Assembly: GCA_021793135.1 (NCBI GenBank)
Contig: JAJYTI010000030.1
Span: 1 to 15,461, forward strand
DNA from: Bacteroidota bacterium
GTDB lineage: Bacteria > Bacteroidota > Bacteroidia > Flavobacteriales > Flavobacteriaceae
DNA length: 15,461 bases
Reading direction: 5' to 3'
Under the pieces are notes generated by a model, which saw only the letters and a list, made by a program, of their open reading frames with translations, ran no database searches and was not told the DNA's origin. Positions 14,286-15,461 of the stretch are shown in pieces (positions within the stretch are counted from its first letter, which is position 1; each line of letters opens with the position of its first letter). The position numbers and the translations under genes were made by a program.

Positions 14286-15254
14286 ATGCTAAAAGCTGGA
14301 GTAATTGGCGCAGGCCATTTAGGTAAGATTCATATTAGATTATTAATTGAATCCGATAAATACGAATTTGTAGGATTTCATGATAGCAATCCTACAAGAG
14401 CAAAAGAAATTGCAGAAGAGTTTGGCTGCAAAAACTTTGATAATGTCGAAGAGTTAATCGCAGCATGCGATATGGTAGATGTAGTAACACCTACTATTTA
14501 TCACTTCGAGACTGCTAAAAAGGTTATCGAATCAGGAAAACACCTTTTTGTAGAAAAACCTATAACTCACACTGTAGAAGAAGCCAACAACATATTAGAA
14601 CTAGCTAAAAAACATGGTGTAAAAGGCATGGTTGGCCATGTAGAACGTTTTAACCCAGCATTTATCGCTGCATATCCTAAAATAAACAACCCAATGTTTA
14701 TAGAGGCCCATCGCTTAGCCGAGTTTAACCCTCGCGGTACCGATGTTTCGGTTGTTTTAGATTTGATGATACATGATATCGATGCTATTCTTAGTGTGGT
14801 ACAGTCAAAAGTAAATCATATAAGTGCAAGTGGTGTCGCTGTAATTAGCGAAACACCGGATATTGCTAACGCACGACTAGAATTTGAGAATGGCTGTGTA
14901 GCCAATCTTACTGCAAGTAGAATTTCTATGAAGAATATGAGGAAATCTAGATTTTTCCAAAGAGATGCATATATCTCCGTAGACTTTCTAGAAAAAGAAT
15001 GTGAAGTAGTTCGTATGAAAGATGTACCTGAAAATCCAGACGAATATGCAATGATTCTTACTAATGCAGAAGGTATAAAAAAACAAATTTACTTTGACAA
15101 TCCGGATATTAACACCAACAATGCAATTCTAGATGAGCTTAATAACTTTGCCGATGCAATCAACAACAATACAGACCCGGAAGTAACATTGGCACAAGGA
15201 ACAGAAGCCTTACGCGTTGCAATGAAAATTATTGAAAACTTTAAAATCCTATAA
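14286..15254 (+). CDS. Gfo/Idh/MocA-family oxidoreductase
   Basis: A 322-residue cytoplasmic NAD(P)-dependent dehydrogenase. The N-terminal Rossmann fold opens with AGVIGAGHLGKIH (glycine motif at 8-13), followed by DVVTPTIYHFETAKKVIESG and the family signature HLFVEKPITHTVEEA with the E90-K91-P92 triad that contacts the nicotinamide. The C-terminal alpha/beta domain carries VLDLMIHDIDAIL, where H163 and D166 correspond to the usual catalytic/substrate-binding positions. The substrate is usually a sugar, nucleotide sugar or inositol, but nothing here decides it. GnnA-like UDP-GlcNAc 3-dehydrogenases belong to this superfamily and would be one option. The next gene starts four bases after the stop codon, so the two are co-transcribed. 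Length and domain order are normal. Confidence 0.9.
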   Translation: MLKAGVIGAGHLGKIHIRLLIESDKYEFVGFHDSNPTRAKEIAEEFGCKNFDNVEELIAACDMVDVVTPTIYHFETAKKVIESGKHLFVEKPITHTVEEANNILELAKKHGVKGMVGHVERFNPAFIAAYPKINNPMFIEAHRLAEFNPRGTDVSVVLDLMIHDIDAILSVVQSKVNHISASGVAVISETPDIANARLEFENGCVANLTASRISMKNMRKSRFFQRDAYISVDFLEKECEVVRMKDVPENPDEYAMILTNAEGIKKQIYFDNPDINTNNAILDELNNFADAINNNTDPEVTLAQGTEALRVAMKIIENFKIL

Positions 15255-15258
15255 TAAA

Positions 15259-15461
15259 ATGAAAAATATAGCTGTAATTGGTGCTGGAACAATGGGCAAT
15301 GGTATTGCGCATACTTTCGCACAATTTGACTACCAAGTAAACTTAATAGACATTTCACAAGACGCGCTAGATAGAGGAGTAAATACTATTACTACGAATC
15401 TAGATCGTATGGTGAAAAGAGAACGAATTACCGAAGAAGATAAACAACGCACATTAAACAA
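15259..15461 (+). CDS. 3-hydroxyacyl-CoA (3-hydroxybutyryl-CoA) dehydrogenase, N-terminal part cut by window end
   Basis: The frame from ATG 15259 is open to the end of the window, giving 67 residues: MKNIAVIGAGTMGNGIAHTF, then AQFDYQVNLIDISQDALDRG and a helical, charged segment. GAGTMGNGIAH is the NAD-binding glycine loop of the 3-hydroxyacyl-CoA dehydrogenase family, and the D of LIDIS ends the second strand, where NAD ribose is held. The closest family by this N terminus is the short 3-hydroxybutyryl-CoA dehydrogenase (Hbd/PaaH type) that oxidises 3-hydroxyacyl-CoA in beta-oxidation or reduces acetoacetyl-CoA in the reverse direction. The catalytic histidine-glutamate pair lies beyond the window. 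It starts four bases after the preceding oxidoreductase gene. Confidence 0.9.
   Translation, partial: MKNIAVIGAGTMGNGIAHTFAQFDYQVNLIDISQDALDRGVNTITTNLDRMVKRERITEEDKQRTLN

Noticed and set aside
15089..15358. 89-residue minus-strand frame over the junction of the last two genes
   Set aside because: It opposes two well-supported coding regions and has no recognisable domain.

Overview
The window reads as ordinary chromosomal DNA from a marine-type member of the Flavobacteriaceae (Bacteroidota). The signs are strongly AT-rich sequence, A-rich leaders that almost never carry a Shine-Dalgarno motif, exact TAnnTTTG -7 promoter boxes with upstream TTG-like -33 elements, and gene content typical of that family: a DUF5686 outer-membrane protein, a RibB with a degenerate RibA-like tail, LolA, an enlarged LptF/LptG permease, and a small DUF6952-like protein behind thioredoxin. 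I see no insertion sequence, prophage, CRISPR array, tRNA, rRNA or toxin/defence module.

Layout. (1) 1-522 is the C-terminal part of a PLP-dependent methionine gamma-lyase-like enzyme, closed by a strong terminator, followed by an NhaC-superfamily transporter (710-2188). (2) 2334-3540 is a redox operon of AhpC-type peroxiredoxin, WCGNC thioredoxin and a small conserved protein that overlaps the thioredoxin gene. A TTG-N19-TACTTTTG promoter precedes it and a near-perfect terminator ends it. (3) 3663-9854 is an envelope and division block, all on the + strand: a DgkA-type lipid kinase, then ftsK, lolA, an LptF/G permease and ribB. From ftsK on, the genes overlap or lie only 2-17 bases apart, so ftsK-lolA-lptG-ribB is very probably one transcript. 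(4) 9855-10033 is a spacer with three successive inverted repeats, then smpB (10034-10501), then a 451-base AT-rich stretch without a gene. (5) 10953-13376 encodes a DUF5686/CarboxypepD_reg-like outer-membrane protein. It converges on an isoaspartyl methyltransferase gene (minus strand, 13403 to about 14044) across a probable bidirectional terminator. (6) Divergent from that gene, a Gfo/Idh/MocA oxidoreductase (14286-15254) is followed four bases later by the start of a 3-hydroxyacyl-CoA dehydrogenase that runs off the window.

How the genes fit together. The redox operon would destroy peroxides, with the thioredoxin as plausible reductant. The block from dgkA to the permease concerns the inner and outer membranes: lipid phosphorylation, lipoprotein carriage, LPS export, and chromosome clearing at the septum. 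smpB and pcm are housekeeping quality-control genes for stalled ribosomes and aged proteins.

I did not find a clearly new system. The items most worth a second look are the transporter beside methionine gamma-lyase, the dead GTP-cyclohydrolase-like tail of RibB, the large periplasmic insertion in the LptF/G permease, the start-site correction for pcm (a TTG codon just downstream of an exact promoter), and the hairpin-rich leader of smpB.
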